A DNA stretch of 39,651 nucleotides from Candidatus Endomicrobiellum incisitermitis (GTDB lineage: Bacteria > Elusimicrobiota > Endomicrobiia > Endomicrobiales > Endomicrobiaceae), in the NCBI GenBank assembly GCA_031275795.1, contig JAISOG010000010.1:1-39651 (forward strand), written 5' to 3'. A program made the translations under genes and the position numbers. This document shows, piece by piece, positions 15,192 to 23,093 of the stretch; positions within the stretch are counted from its first letter, which is position 1, and each line of letters opens with the position of its first letter. The notes under the pieces are model-generated. The model searched no databases, was not told the DNA's origin, and was given only the letters and a program-made list of their open reading frames with translations.

Positions 15192-16619
15192 ATGGAAAAA
15201 TTATTAAATGAGATGTCTAGCCAATGTAAACCCGCTTATAGTGTAAATTTAGATGTAGAATATGATTATCAAATCACAGAAAACTTAAAAAGAAATTCTT
15301 ATTTAGGTCTTCCAAATATTGCTGAAAGTGACTTGCTTAGACATTTTATAAACCTTTCAAGGCAAAACTATGCTTTAAGTACAACATTTTATCCGCTTGG
15401 TTCATGTACTATGAAATACAATCCTTTAATCAATGAACGTATTGCAAAGTTTAACGAGTTTAATGCTATTCATCCTTATCAAGCACAAGAGACTATGCAA
15501 GGTATTTTAGAAATAATTTATAAACTGGAAAAAGATTTATGTGAAATTTCTGGATTAGATTACTTTTCAGTACAACCTGCAGCTGGATCTCATGGAGAAT
15601 TTACAGGCCTTTTAGTGATTTCAAAATATTTTAAATCTATAAAACAAAAAAGAACCAGAATAATTATTCCTGACTCTGCTCACGGGACAAACCCTGCATC
15701 TGCAGCGCTTGCTGGTTTTGACATTATTCCTTTCAAGTCTGAACTTGACGGTAGTTTGTCTATAGAAAAATTAAAAGAAATTTTAACGCCAGAAGTTGCA
15801 GCTGTTATGCTTACAGTTCCTAACACTTTAGGGGTATTTGAAAAATCAGTACTAGAAATTTCAAAAATAGTTCACGACAATGGAAGTCTTTTGTATTACG
15901 ATGGAGCAAACCTTAATGCTGTTATGGGAATAATAAGGCCAGGCGATATGGGTTTTGACGTTATGCATATAAATTTACATAAAACATTTTCTACGCCTCA
16001 TGGTGGTGGTGGTCCAGGCGCAGGCCCTATTGGCGTAAAAGCTTTTTTGGAACCTTTTTTGCCAGTTCCAAGAGTAGAACTTAAAAAGTCAAAATATATT
16101 TTAAATTATAAAAAATCAAAAAGTATTGGCAAAATTAAATCTTTTTTTGGGAATTTTTCTGTCCTTTTAAAGGCATATGTTTATATAAAATCATTAGGAA
16201 GTGTTGGTTTAAAAAATGTGTCAGAACAAGCAGTATTAAATGCAAATTATATGCTTGCGAAGTTAAAAAATATAATTGATGTGCCTGCAGGAGGAAAATG
16301 CATGCACGAATTTGTACTTTCACCAAAATCTGTTTTGAAAAATAGTGTAAGAACATTAGATGTTGCTAAAAGACTTTTAGATTATGGCTATTATGCTCCA
16401 ACTGTATATTTTCCTGCTATTGTAGAAGAAGCAATAATGATAGAGCCAACAGAGACAGAATCTAAAGAAACGTTAGACAAATTTATTGAAGTACTTATTA
16501 AAATTATATTAGAAGAATCTAATAAATGCCCTCAAAAAGTAAAAGATGCCCCGGTTAATACTCCTGTTAAAAGGTTAAACGAAGTTGAAGCAGCAAGAAA
16601 TCCAATTTTAAAATGGTAA
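15192..16619 (+). CDS. gcvPB: Glycine dehydrogenase (decarboxylating) subunit 2
   Basis: Catalytic half of the P protein, 475 residues from ATG 15192 (MEKLLNEM), preceded by AAGGAAC. The PLP Schiff-base lysine is about Lys264 in INLHKTFSTPHGGGGPG. Upstream are FYPLGSCTMKYNP and PAAGSHGEFTGLL, both typical. Split P proteins occur in Gram-positives, thermophiles and several other phyla. With GcvH it yields one-carbon units once T and L proteins, encoded elsewhere, are present. Confidence 0.97.
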   Translation: MEKLLNEMSSQCKPAYSVNLDVEYDYQITENLKRNSYLGLPNIAESDLLRHFINLSRQNYALSTTFYPLGSCTMKYNPLINERIAKFNEFNAIHPYQAQETMQGILEIIYKLEKDLCEISGLDYFSVQPAAGSHGEFTGLLVISKYFKSIKQKRTRIIIPDSAHGTNPASAALAGFDIIPFKSELDGSLSIEKLKEILTPEVAAVMLTVPNTLGVFEKSVLEISKIVHDNGSLLYYDGANLNAVMGIIRPGDMGFDVMHINLHKTFSTPHGGGGPGAGPIGVKAFLEPFLPVPRVELKKSKYILNYKKSKSIGKIKSFFGNFSVLLKAYVYIKSLGSVGLKNVSEQAVLNANYMLAKLKNIIDVPAGGKCMHEFVLSPKSVLKNSVRTLDVAKRLLDYGYYAPTVYFPAIVEEAIMIEPTETESKETLDKFIEVLIKIILEESNKCPQKVKDAPVNTPVKRLNEVEAARNPILKW

Positions 16620-16626
16620 TAAAGAC

Positions 16627-17121
16627 ATGAAGAATTTACAAAATATTAAAAGAGCATTAACAAGAAGAGAAATGAAGCAAGAAGTTTTAAAGCTTCAAAA
16701 AGAAGGTAAAAAAATAGTTTTTACAAATGGATGTTTTGACTTATTACATTTGGGCCATATTAGTCTTTTTAATAAAGCTAAAAGTTTAGGCGATGTTTTA
16801 ATAGTTGCAATAAATTCAGATAAATCGTTAAGTTGTCTTAAAGGTCCTAAAAGACCATTAGTAAACCAAAATGATAGAGCTAAACTGATACTTACTTTAA
16901 AGCCTGTAGACTATGTTGTTGTTTTTGGAGAACAAACTCCCTTAGAAATTTTAAGAGAACTTCGTCCAGACATTCTAGTTAAGGGCGGTGATTATAAGTT
17001 GTCAGAAATTGTTGGCAGAGAATACGTAAAAAAAGTGTACAGATTTCCTTTTATAAAAGGTAAGTCAACTACAAATTTAATAAATCTAATAGTAGAAAGA
17101 TATGCTTATAAAAAAACATAA
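16627..17121 (+). CDS. rfaE2: D-glycero-beta-D-manno-heptose 1-phosphate adenylyltransferase
   Basis: 164 residues equal to the C-terminal (nucleotidyltransferase) domain of HldE, here a separate protein without the kinase domain. Motifs are FTNGCFDLLHLGHISLF (the HxGH nucleotide-binding site), INSDKS and DILVKGGDY. It makes ADP-heptose for the LPS inner core, so it implies an outer membrane. Related cytidylyltransferases are an alternative, but the NGCFD and VKGGDY pattern favours RfaE2. The last 20 nt overlap the ThiD2-like gene. Confidence 0.88.
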   Translation: MKNLQNIKRALTRREMKQEVLKLQKEGKKIVFTNGCFDLLHLGHISLFNKAKSLGDVLIVAINSDKSLSCLKGPKRPLVNQNDRAKLILTLKPVDYVVVFGEQTPLEILRELRPDILVKGGDYKLSEIVGREYVKKVYRFPFIKGKSTTNLINLIVERYAYKKT

Positions 17122-17641
17122 AAATAAAGTTGGTAACAAATTTAACAATCAAAAAACAAATCTATCTTTTTCTTCTTGTATAAATTCTCTAAACATTTCT
17201 GACCAAAAAGTTGTTTTGAGGATTATTGACGCTAATTTAAACCGTTGCCGAGAAGGATTAAGAGTTGTAGAAGATAGTTTAAGGTTTGTTTTAAACGATG
17301 AAAAATTTTATAAAAAAGTTCGCGCAATTCGCCACAATACAGACAGAATTTTAAGAAATGTTTATGATACAATTATAAAAGAAAGGAATTCTTTTGGCGA
17401 TTCAGGTAGACAAATGTCTGAAACTTCAAAAAAAGATTTACATTCTATAGTTGTTGCTAACTTTAAAAGAGCGCAAGAATCTTTGAGAGTTTTAGAAGAA
17501 TATTCAAAAAATTTTTACCCTGAATTTTCACCAGAATTTAAAAGACAAAGATACGAAAGTTATATAATAGAGAAAGAAGTTTATTTGAAATATAAAGATT
17601 TTTTTGTAGCAAGTTATACTAAGCGGAAAACTTTTAAATGA
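17102..17641 (+). CDS. Stand-alone ThiD2-like domain protein (thiamine biosynthesis)
   Basis: 179 residues. The core LRIIDANLNRCREGLRVVED ... FVLNDEKFYKK ... VVANFKRAQESLRVLEEYSK ... FKRQRYESY is the helical ThiD2 domain usually fused to the N terminus of thiamine-phosphate synthase (ThiE). Here no ThiE domain follows. The residues before Leu39 are a non-conserved, Asn/Lys-rich extension. Gene order (with thiC 1.3 kb on, past an insertion) supports a role in the pyrimidine branch of thiamine synthesis, but the exact reaction of this domain is not certain to me. It overlaps rfaE2 by 20 nt and the next start by 4 (ATGA). Confidence 0.75.
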   Translation: MLIKKHKNKVGNKFNNQKTNLSFSSCINSLNISDQKVVLRIIDANLNRCREGLRVVEDSLRFVLNDEKFYKKVRAIRHNTDRILRNVYDTIIKERNSFGDSGRQMSETSKKDLHSIVVANFKRAQESLRVLEEYSKNFYPEFSPEFKRQRYESYIIEKEVYLKYKDFFVASYTKRKTFK

Positions 17642-17844
17642 ATAAAGAAACAATAAAAATACTTTCACCTTATAAAAGTATAAATAGAAAATTTAAGGAA
17701 TGTTATAATAAAATAGTAACCAGTGTTTATGAAACTGTTTGTGCATTTTTAAATACAAAATGTGGAGATATTTTTCTTGGTGTTAAAATAATAAAAAGTA
17801 AGACTGGAGGGCACCGCTCCACAAGCTACATCTTGCGGTATTAG
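17638..17844 (+). pseudogene. Truncated AlbA_2 (Schlafen-type) domain gene, N-terminal stub
   Basis: The frame starts in an ATGA overlap with the ThiD2-like gene, then reads FKECYNKIVTSVYETVCAFL and NTKCGDIFLGVK. This is the beginning of the AlbA_2 DNA-binding domain, which normally continues with DxGxxxG and further strands. After Lys50 (about 17787) the similarity ends and 18 unrelated residues lead to a stop. It was cut by the insertion of the DNA that follows. Probably non-functional. Confidence 0.6.
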
Positions 17845-18009
17845 AGGCATTCTTTGATGAGTCGAGCTAAGTTTCCTTACTGATCATGCAGATCAAGTTA
17901 TCAAAATACATTTATGTGTATTCGGTAACGGCGATTGCTAAGTTTGTAGTAAAAAATCAATATTAGTGTGGATCGTGTTTGGTTATTTTTGAAGGAGGTC
18001 AATTATACT
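17845..18009 (+). other. Gene-free structured region upstream of the lipoprotein gene
   Basis: No protein gene is seen. Bases 17897-17929 form an imperfect hairpin (GTTATC..GGTAAC arms), and GATC..GATC repeats lie just before it. Base composition is visibly less AT-rich than in neighbouring genes. A strong AAGGAGG stands at 17992-17998. No riboswitch consensus was recognised. Confidence 0.35.
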
Positions 18010-18042
18010 GTGTTTCAAATGTGGACAGCTGGCGTATGTTAA
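18010..18042 (+). CDS. Possible 10-residue leader peptide
   Basis: GTG at 18010 lies 11 nt after the only strong Shine-Dalgarno in this region (AAGGAGG) and opens MFQMWTAGVC followed by TAA at 18040-18042. The ATG of the lipoprotein at 18036 overlaps its end. This arrangement would couple translation of the lipoprotein to the short frame. It may equally be chance. Confidence 0.3.
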   Translation: MFQMWTAGVC

Positions 18043-18851
18043 GTGAGAGCATTTATATCACTGTAGTTCTGCTTTTTCTTTCTGGTTGCTGTAGCTTGAA
18101 GAAATCCAACGAAGATGCTGCAACTTCATTTAGTTTATGCAAAAAGATCGAGGCAGTTTATTTTTCGAGTCTATTACAAAGCACATCTTCTGCCAGCAGT
18201 TCAAGTGACATGTGCAAAGAAATTGATGTCACAGAACAACTTAAGGAGATACAGAAAGATTACACGGTGGAATCCAAAATAAATGTTTTCAATAACTCAT
18301 TTGAGAGCCATTACAAAAGCAGTAATTTTAGTAGTGGGGAAATCATCTGCCAATATCTTGGGAATTACAACGGGATGGGCATTGTTGTAACAACCCAACG
18401 GCCTGGTGGTAGTGGTGTTTTCTCCAGTCTACATTTATACTCTGTCAATAATGAAAAGTTAGTAATACATAAATCTGTACAACTCGGCGATAGAGGCTGT
18501 GACTCATGGCTCTCCAATCCAATATTTGATGGTAATGGAAAGATTTATTTTTATTCGTATGTTTCTAACTACACGATACTGAGTCAAGCTGGACTGGATA
18601 AAAAAATAGCAGATTCCGAAGGATTCACACCAGCAGTAGGATATGGAATAATTGGCAAGTGCGTATACGATATCAAAAAAGATGAAAAGAAAGTTTTATC
18701 AATAACAGTCTTCTCTGCTGAAAATGGCAATGAAAAAATCAAGTCGCTAATTTTGCCAAAAATGTACAAAGGAATCGGATTCTTCGATGAGAATGAAACG
18801 AAAAAGTTTTTTTCAGATTTGCACAAATTGTACGAAACACAACACAGATAA
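18036..18851 (+). CDS. Lipoprotein of unknown function
   Basis: About 271 residues from ATG 18036. A short hydrophobic leader ends in the lipobox LFLSGC (followed by CSLKKSN), so it should be a lipid-anchored envelope protein. The body has Ser-rich and Cys-containing parts and beta-rich segments (GEIICQYLGNYNGMGIVV, GKIYFYSYVSNYTIL), with no recognised domain. Codon use (CGG, CTC, GGC, ACG) is less AT-biased than in the gcv or thi genes, suggesting later acquisition. No ribosome-binding site lies directly before the ATG; coupling to the 10-codon frame is possible. It interrupts the ThiD2-thiC neighbourhood. Confidence 0.7.
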   Translation: MLSESIYITVVLLFLSGCCSLKKSNEDAATSFSLCKKIEAVYFSSLLQSTSSASSSSDMCKEIDVTEQLKEIQKDYTVESKINVFNNSFESHYKSSNFSSGEIICQYLGNYNGMGIVVTTQRPGGSGVFSSLHLYSVNNEKLVIHKSVQLGDRGCDSWLSNPIFDGNGKIYFYSYVSNYTILSQAGLDKKIADSEGFTPAVGYGIIGKCVYDIKKDEKKVLSITVFSAENGNEKIKSLILPKMYKGIGFFDENETKKFFSDLHKLYETQHR

Positions 18852-18946
18852 GTCCTACGACTACGCTCAAAGTGAAGGGTAATTTAGTGGTAGAAGCCGC
18901 CATAACTTATGTTGTGTGGGCTATGTCACAAAAAAAGGAAGATAAA

Positions 18947-20212
18947 ATGACATTAATTGAAGCTGCACAAAAAAAACAAGAAAATGATTTAGTAAAGAAA
19001 GTTGCTCAAGTAGAAGATTTAAGTGAAGAGTTTGTTAGAGAAGGTATTGCAGCAGGTAGTATTGTTATACCTAAAAATATTAATAGAAATTTTAAGGAAA
19101 TTGCCGGCATTGGTACAGGACTAAAAACCAAAATTAATGCTAATATTGGCACTTCACCAGACCATATAGATATTAAAGAAGAACTTGCAAAGCTTGATGT
19201 TGCAGTTAAAGCCGGAGCAGATGCAGTGATGGATTTGTCTACAGGTGGTAACTTAACTCAAATAAGAAAAGAAATTCTTGCGGCTTCGTCTGTTCAAATA
19301 GGCACTGTTCCTATTTATGAAGCAGCTTGTAGAACAGTTGCAAAGGGTAAAAAAATATCTCAACTGGATGGAGAGCTTTTATTTGATGTTATAGAAGAGC
19401 AAGCAGAACAAGGTGTAGATTTTATTACAGTTCATTGTGGCATTAACAAAGCTGCTGTAGAAATACTTAATAGACAAGGACGTTTAGCAGGAGTGGTAAG
19501 TAGAGGAGGCTCTTTCTTAGTCAAGTGTATTAATGCAACTGGTAAAGAAAACCCTCTCTACGAGCAGTATGATAGACTTTTAACAATTGCAAAAAAGTAT
19601 GACATTACATTAAGTTTAGGTGACGGGTTTAGACCTGGATGCATATATGATGCTTCAGATGGACCTCAAATTGCAGAGCTTTCAGTTTTAGGAGACCTTG
19701 TTTTAAAAGCAAGACAAGCTGGGGTCCAATCTATGATAGAAGGTCCAGGACATGTACCTTTAAACCAAATAGAAGCAAATGTTACCCTTGCAAAGAGGAT
19801 GGGACATAATGCTCCTTTATATTTTTTAGGGCCTTTAGTTACAGACATAGCGCCGGGGTATGACCATATAACATCGGCAATAGGTGGAGCCTTAGCTGCT
19901 TCTTATGGTGTTGATTTTATTTGTTATGTTACTCCTGCTGAACATTTAAGACTTCCTGACGTTTGCGATGTCCAGGAAGGTGTGATTTCTGCAAAAATAG
20001 CAGGACATGCTGCAGATATTGTTAAAGGTGTTAAAGGTGCAAAGGAACGTGATAACGAAATGTCTAAATGGCGTAAAGCAAGAAACTGGGAAAAGCAAAA
20101 AGAGTTTTGTTTGGACCCAGAAAAATTTGCAAAAGAAAGAGCGAAGTTGCCACCGCGGCAAGAAGATGTATGTACTATGTGTGGAGAATTTTGCGCTATG
20201 AGAGATGAGTAA
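18947..20212 (+). CDS. thiC: Phosphomethylpyrimidine synthase
   Basis: Radical-SAM enzyme converting aminoimidazole ribotide to HMP-phosphate, the pyrimidine precursor of thiamine. It has 421 residues, the short form without the long N-terminal domain. Typical blocks are GIGTGLKTKINANIGTSPDH, DAVMDLSTGGNL, DFITVHCGIN, SLGDGFRPGC and EGPGHVPLNQIE. The C-terminal Fe-S motif reads CTMCGEFC, spaced C-x2-C-x3-C rather than the usual C-x2-C-x4-C. ATG 18947 follows AAGGAAG; the frame from 18872 is rejected. I see no TPP riboswitch upstream; the inserted DNA may have removed it. Confidence 0.96.
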   Translation: MTLIEAAQKKQENDLVKKVAQVEDLSEEFVREGIAAGSIVIPKNINRNFKEIAGIGTGLKTKINANIGTSPDHIDIKEELAKLDVAVKAGADAVMDLSTGGNLTQIRKEILAASSVQIGTVPIYEAACRTVAKGKKISQLDGELLFDVIEEQAEQGVDFITVHCGINKAAVEILNRQGRLAGVVSRGGSFLVKCINATGKENPLYEQYDRLLTIAKKYDITLSLGDGFRPGCIYDASDGPQIAELSVLGDLVLKARQAGVQSMIEGPGHVPLNQIEANVTLAKRMGHNAPLYFLGPLVTDIAPGYDHITSAIGGALAASYGVDFICYVTPAEHLRLPDVCDVQEGVISAKIAGHAADIVKGVKGAKERDNEMSKWRKARNWEKQKEFCLDPEKFAKERAKLPPRQEDVCTMCGEFCAMRDE

Positions 20213-20216
20213 ATTT

Positions 20217-20666
20217 TTATTTAGCGTGTGTTTTTAAATTTTTCTTTAAAAAAATCATGTATTTTGGAAAAGTGACAATTGTTTTTGTTTTTCCAATCCA
20301 AACGTATGCACCAAGATCTTTTTGAAATTTAATTTTTATAGGATTTGCCGGGTCTAGTTCGTTTACATACCAAGCAGAACCAATAATATTTTTGTAACGT
20401 TTTTCTGCTTTTATAGTAGAGATAAAATGGCCATTTTGTGTAATTAAATTGCCATACTTCTTTAATTGTTGTTTTACTATTTCTTCAGCTTGGTCAACAT
20501 CTGGGAAAACGCTTATAAAATTTATATGTAAAATTGCTGCCATGTTTGTTGTTTGTTCTTGAAAATCTACAAAATAATCTGTATTTTCAATTAAGTTAGC
20601 AAAACAGGGCTTAATTAAAAACATAAAAGAAGCTAAAAATAAAAACACAATAAAATATTTTTTCAC
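20217..20666 (-). CDS. Secreted protein of unknown function
   Basis: 149 residues with a signal peptide (hydrophobic residues 5-20, likely cut after CFA) and a soluble, Lys/Ile-rich domain (AAILHINFISVFPDVDQAEE, GAYVWIGKTKTIVTFP). The start is GTG at 20666 with AAGGAG at ideal spacing. It is convergent with thiC, only 4 nt apart with no terminator between, and divergent from the DUF4416 gene. No family recognised; location is periplasmic or secreted. Confidence 0.75.
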   Translation of the reverse strand: MKKYFIVFLFLASFMFLIKPCFANLIENTDYFVDFQEQTTNMAAILHINFISVFPDVDQAEEIVKQQLKKYGNLITQNGHFISTIKAEKRYKNIIGSAWYVNELDPANPIKIKFQKDLGAYVWIGKTKTIVTFPKYMIFLKKNLKTHAK

Positions 20667-20703
20667 GATAACTCCTTTGATTATAAATTTATATAAATTA
20701 TAT

Positions 20704-20732
20704 TTTACAAATTTAATGTTTTATGGTAAACT
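20704..20732 (+). promoter_or_regulatory. Possible promoter of DUF4416-phosphoesterase operon
   Basis: TTTACA (20704-20709) and TAAACT (20727-20732) are 17 bp apart. The start would be near 20739, giving a 19-nt leader to the GTG at 20758, which agrees with the start chosen from the GAGG ribosome site. Confidence 0.5.
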
Positions 20733-20757
20733 TAAAAATATATCAATCGAGGACAAA

Positions 20758-21285
20758 GTGGGAATTATCGGAACTTCAAAAAAAGTAAAATTATTTTGTG
20801 GAATACTTTTTTCAGATGAAAAAATAAAACAAGATGCATTTTCTATTTTAGAAAACAAATTTGGAAAAATAGATTTCACTAGTAGTATTATGCCTTTTGA
20901 CTTTTCAACTTATTATAATTCAGAAATGGGAGAAAATTTAAAACGTTTATGGATTTCTTTTGAAAAATTAATTTTATCCTCACAACTTGCTAGTATAAAA
21001 GTTTTTACAAACTCTCTAGAGGATTCATTTGCAATAAATTCTAAAAGGCAAATAAATATAGATCCTGGATATATTACTCCGGCAAACGTTATTCTTGCTA
21101 CAACAAAAGATTATAGTCATAGAATTTATTTAGACAAAGGTATTTATGGAGAAGTTACAACTATATATAAAAAAAATGGTTATATAAAACTTCCATGGTC
21201 TTACCCAGACTATCTTTCTGATATAGCTACAAAATTTTTGCTTGACGCAAGACAAACTCTTATAGCACGCCTTAAGGGGGGTTGA
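20758..21285 (+). CDS. DUF4416 family protein
   Basis: 175 residues. The sequence follows the DUF4416 pattern: [64 protein letters not shown] and LPWSYPDY near the end. The family is found mainly in deep-branching and anaerobic bacteria and has no assigned function. GTG 20758 is chosen because GAGG precedes it by five bases and conserved sequence begins there; the ATG at 20677 would lie before the inferred promoter start. It overlaps the phosphoesterase gene by one base (TGATG). Confidence 0.85.
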   Translation: MGIIGTSKKVKLFCGILFSDEKIKQDAFSILENKFGKIDFTSSIMPFDFSTYYNSEMGENLKRLWISFEKLILSSQLASIKVFTNSLEDSFAINSKRQINIDPGYITPANVILATTKDYSHRIYLDKGIYGEVTTIYKKNGYIKLPWSYPDYLSDIATKFLLDARQTLIARLKGG

Positions 21286-22379
21286 TGTTTTTTGTTATTG
21301 TTATAGCGCTAAGTATATACTGCTTAAGTTTTATTTATATTGCTTGGCGTATAAATTTTGGATTGAACATAAGATATCCCTACAAAAGATATTTATATAG
21401 TTTGTTAGTGTTTATTGCTACTTTAAGTGTTCTATTTTTTATTAATAATAAGTATACTATTCCTTTAATTTATTATATTGCTCCGTTTGGTTTTATGTGT
21501 ATGGGTGTTGGGCAAATAATGGTTACTTTTTTTATTATAAATGATATTATAAATTTTTTAAATTGCATAATATTTAAGGTTAAAAAATTTAGATATTATT
21601 CAACAATGGTGACATCCGTCTTAAGTATTGTAGCTTGTCTTGTGTCTTTGATAAATTTTATTTTTATATTAAATGTTAAAACTATAAAAATAAAAGTACC
21701 TACTTTACCTGTAGAGTCTTTAAAAATAGTTTTGCTTTCAGATATTCACATTAATAAGTATACATCTCCAAAAATTATAAATAAAATTTTTGATAAAATT
21801 GTTTCTCTAAATCCTGACGTAATAGTTATTACAGGAGATGTTATAGATATAAACATTAATAAAAATGATAAGTATCTTGATTTTGGCTTTCAAAAATTAA
21901 AAGCTAAATATGGAATATTTGCTGTAACAGGAAACCATGAATACTATACAGGAATACAATCTTATTTAGACATGTTTGCAAAGCTTGGTATTAAGGTTTT
22001 AGAAAATGAAAATATTTTAGTAGATAAAATTATAAATATTTCTGGAATTAATGATACAGATTATAAAAACTATGAAAATATTGCTAAAGTTTTATCTAAT
22101 ATAGATAAAAATTATCCAGTACTGTTTTTAAGTCATCGTCCAGAATCTTTTGATTACTCTTCTAGTATGGGTATTAACATAATACAGCTTTCAGGGCACA
22201 CTCACGCTGGCCAAATTCCACCTATAACAATAGTTAGGAAATATTTTATGAAATATTATTATGGACTATATTTTAATAATGGTTCCACTATGTACATAAC
22301 TTCAGGTACTAGAATTTGGGGCCCACCCATGAGGCTTTTTAACACAAGCGAAATAGCTGTAGTTAATTTAGAAAAATAG
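21285..22379 (+). CDS. Membrane-bound metallophosphoesterase
   Basis: 364 residues. Four or five transmembrane helices occupy about residues 1-130, followed by a calcineurin-like phosphoesterase domain: SDIHI (Asp about 153), GDVID, GNHEYY, LSHRPE and SGHTHAGQ, a full set of binuclear metal ligands. The fold and membrane anchoring resemble YaeI-type enzymes and chlamydial LpxG, a UDP-diacylglucosamine pyrophosphohydrolase of lipid A synthesis; which it is cannot be told here. ATG 21285 overlaps the DUF4416 stop. Convergent with the methyltransferase, 10 nt away. Confidence 0.85.
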   Translation: MFFVIVIALSIYCLSFIYIAWRINFGLNIRYPYKRYLYSLLVFIATLSVLFFINNKYTIPLIYYIAPFGFMCMGVGQIMVTFFIINDIINFLNCIIFKVKKFRYYSTMVTSVLSIVACLVSLINFIFILNVKTIKIKVPTLPVESLKIVLLSDIHINKYTSPKIINKIFDKIVSLNPDVIVITGDVIDININKNDKYLDFGFQKLKAKYGIFAVTGNHEYYTGIQSYLDMFAKLGIKVLENENILVDKIINISGINDTDYKNYENIAKVLSNIDKNYPVLFLSHRPESFDYSSSMGINIIQLSGHTHAGQIPPITIVRKYFMKYYYGLYFNNGSTMYITSGTRIWGPPMRLFNTSEIAVVNLEK

Positions 22380-22389
22380 GCCTGTAAGA

Positions 22390-23052
22390 CTATATATTTT
22401 TAGCTACAATAATAGCAGTTTGTCCTATTTGCCAAACTTTTTTTACATTTCTAAAACCAGCTTTTATAAGAAGAGCAATTTCGTTTTCTGTTGTTAATGG
22501 CGTGTCATAATGATATAACTGATATTCTTGAATATTGTTTTTAGTGTAAAATTGATCACGTTGTATAAAATTAAAATTTTCTTCTAATTGATTTATAGCA
22601 AAATAGTCGCACTCTATATAAACTCCGTTTGAGATAAGCGATTCATAAATTTTTTTATAAATTGTTAATTTTTGTTGATGCTTAAAATGATGTGGTGTTT
22701 CAAATGAAATGGTAACATCAAAAATTCTTTTACCGAAATCAATATTAAAATAATTTCCGCAGATTAAGTCTAAATTTTTATTAGAATATTTCCTTTTAAG
22801 TTCGTTTAGCATTGCCTGTGTTAAATCTATTCCTGTAACATTTATATCAGGATAAACTTTAAAAATTTCGTCAAGTTCTAATCCTGTGCCACATCCTAAG
22901 TCAAGTAAATTTTTTGTATGGGGTGGAATGAGTGTTGCCATTTTTTTATAACCTTGGCGACAACCAACAACATTTAACATGTATTCGTCATAGATCTTAA
23001 CGCGCTTTGTAAAAAACTCATCCATTTTTTCTATATTCATTTTTATATCCAT
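22390..23052 (-). CDS. Class I SAM-dependent methyltransferase
   Basis: 220 residues with the Rossmann-type methyltransferase motif I (NLLDLGCGTGLELDEIF), the acidic end of strand 2 (VTGIDLTQAML) and motif II/III-like FDVTISFETPHHF. It resembles small-molecule methyltransferases, but the substrate cannot be read from the sequence. MDIKMNIEKM has three possible starts; no strong ribosome site decides, and 23040 (MNIEK) with GGAT upstream is an alternative. Downstream of mltD on the same strand, 41 nt away. Confidence 0.85.
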   Translation of the reverse strand: MDIKMNIEKMDEFFTKRVKIYDEYMLNVVGCRQGYKKMATLIPPHTKNLLDLGCGTGLELDEIFKVYPDINVTGIDLTQAMLNELKRKYSNKNLDLICGNYFNIDFGKRIFDVTISFETPHHFKHQQKLTIYKKIYESLISNGVYIECDYFAINQLEENFNFIQRDQFYTKNNIQEYQLYHYDTPLTTENEIALLIKAGFRNVKKVWQIGQTAIIVAKNI

Positions 23053-23093
23053 TTGATTAAAATTTTCTCAGTATAATTATATTAGAATGCAGA

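Noticed and set aside
17850-17890. Hammerhead-like ribozyme core (TGATGAGTC)
   Set aside because: The required CTGANGA context and the matching GAAA strand with flanking stems are absent.
17845-18946. TPP riboswitch before thiC
   Set aside because: I looked for CTGAGA and the conserved helper stems in the upstream region and found none. The conclusion is limited to reading by eye.
20180-20209. Broken Fe-S motif in ThiC (C-x2-C-x3-C)
   Set aside because: The frame is intact and the sequence ends as short-form ThiC proteins do; I treat the spacing as a probable clade variant rather than damage, pending alignment.
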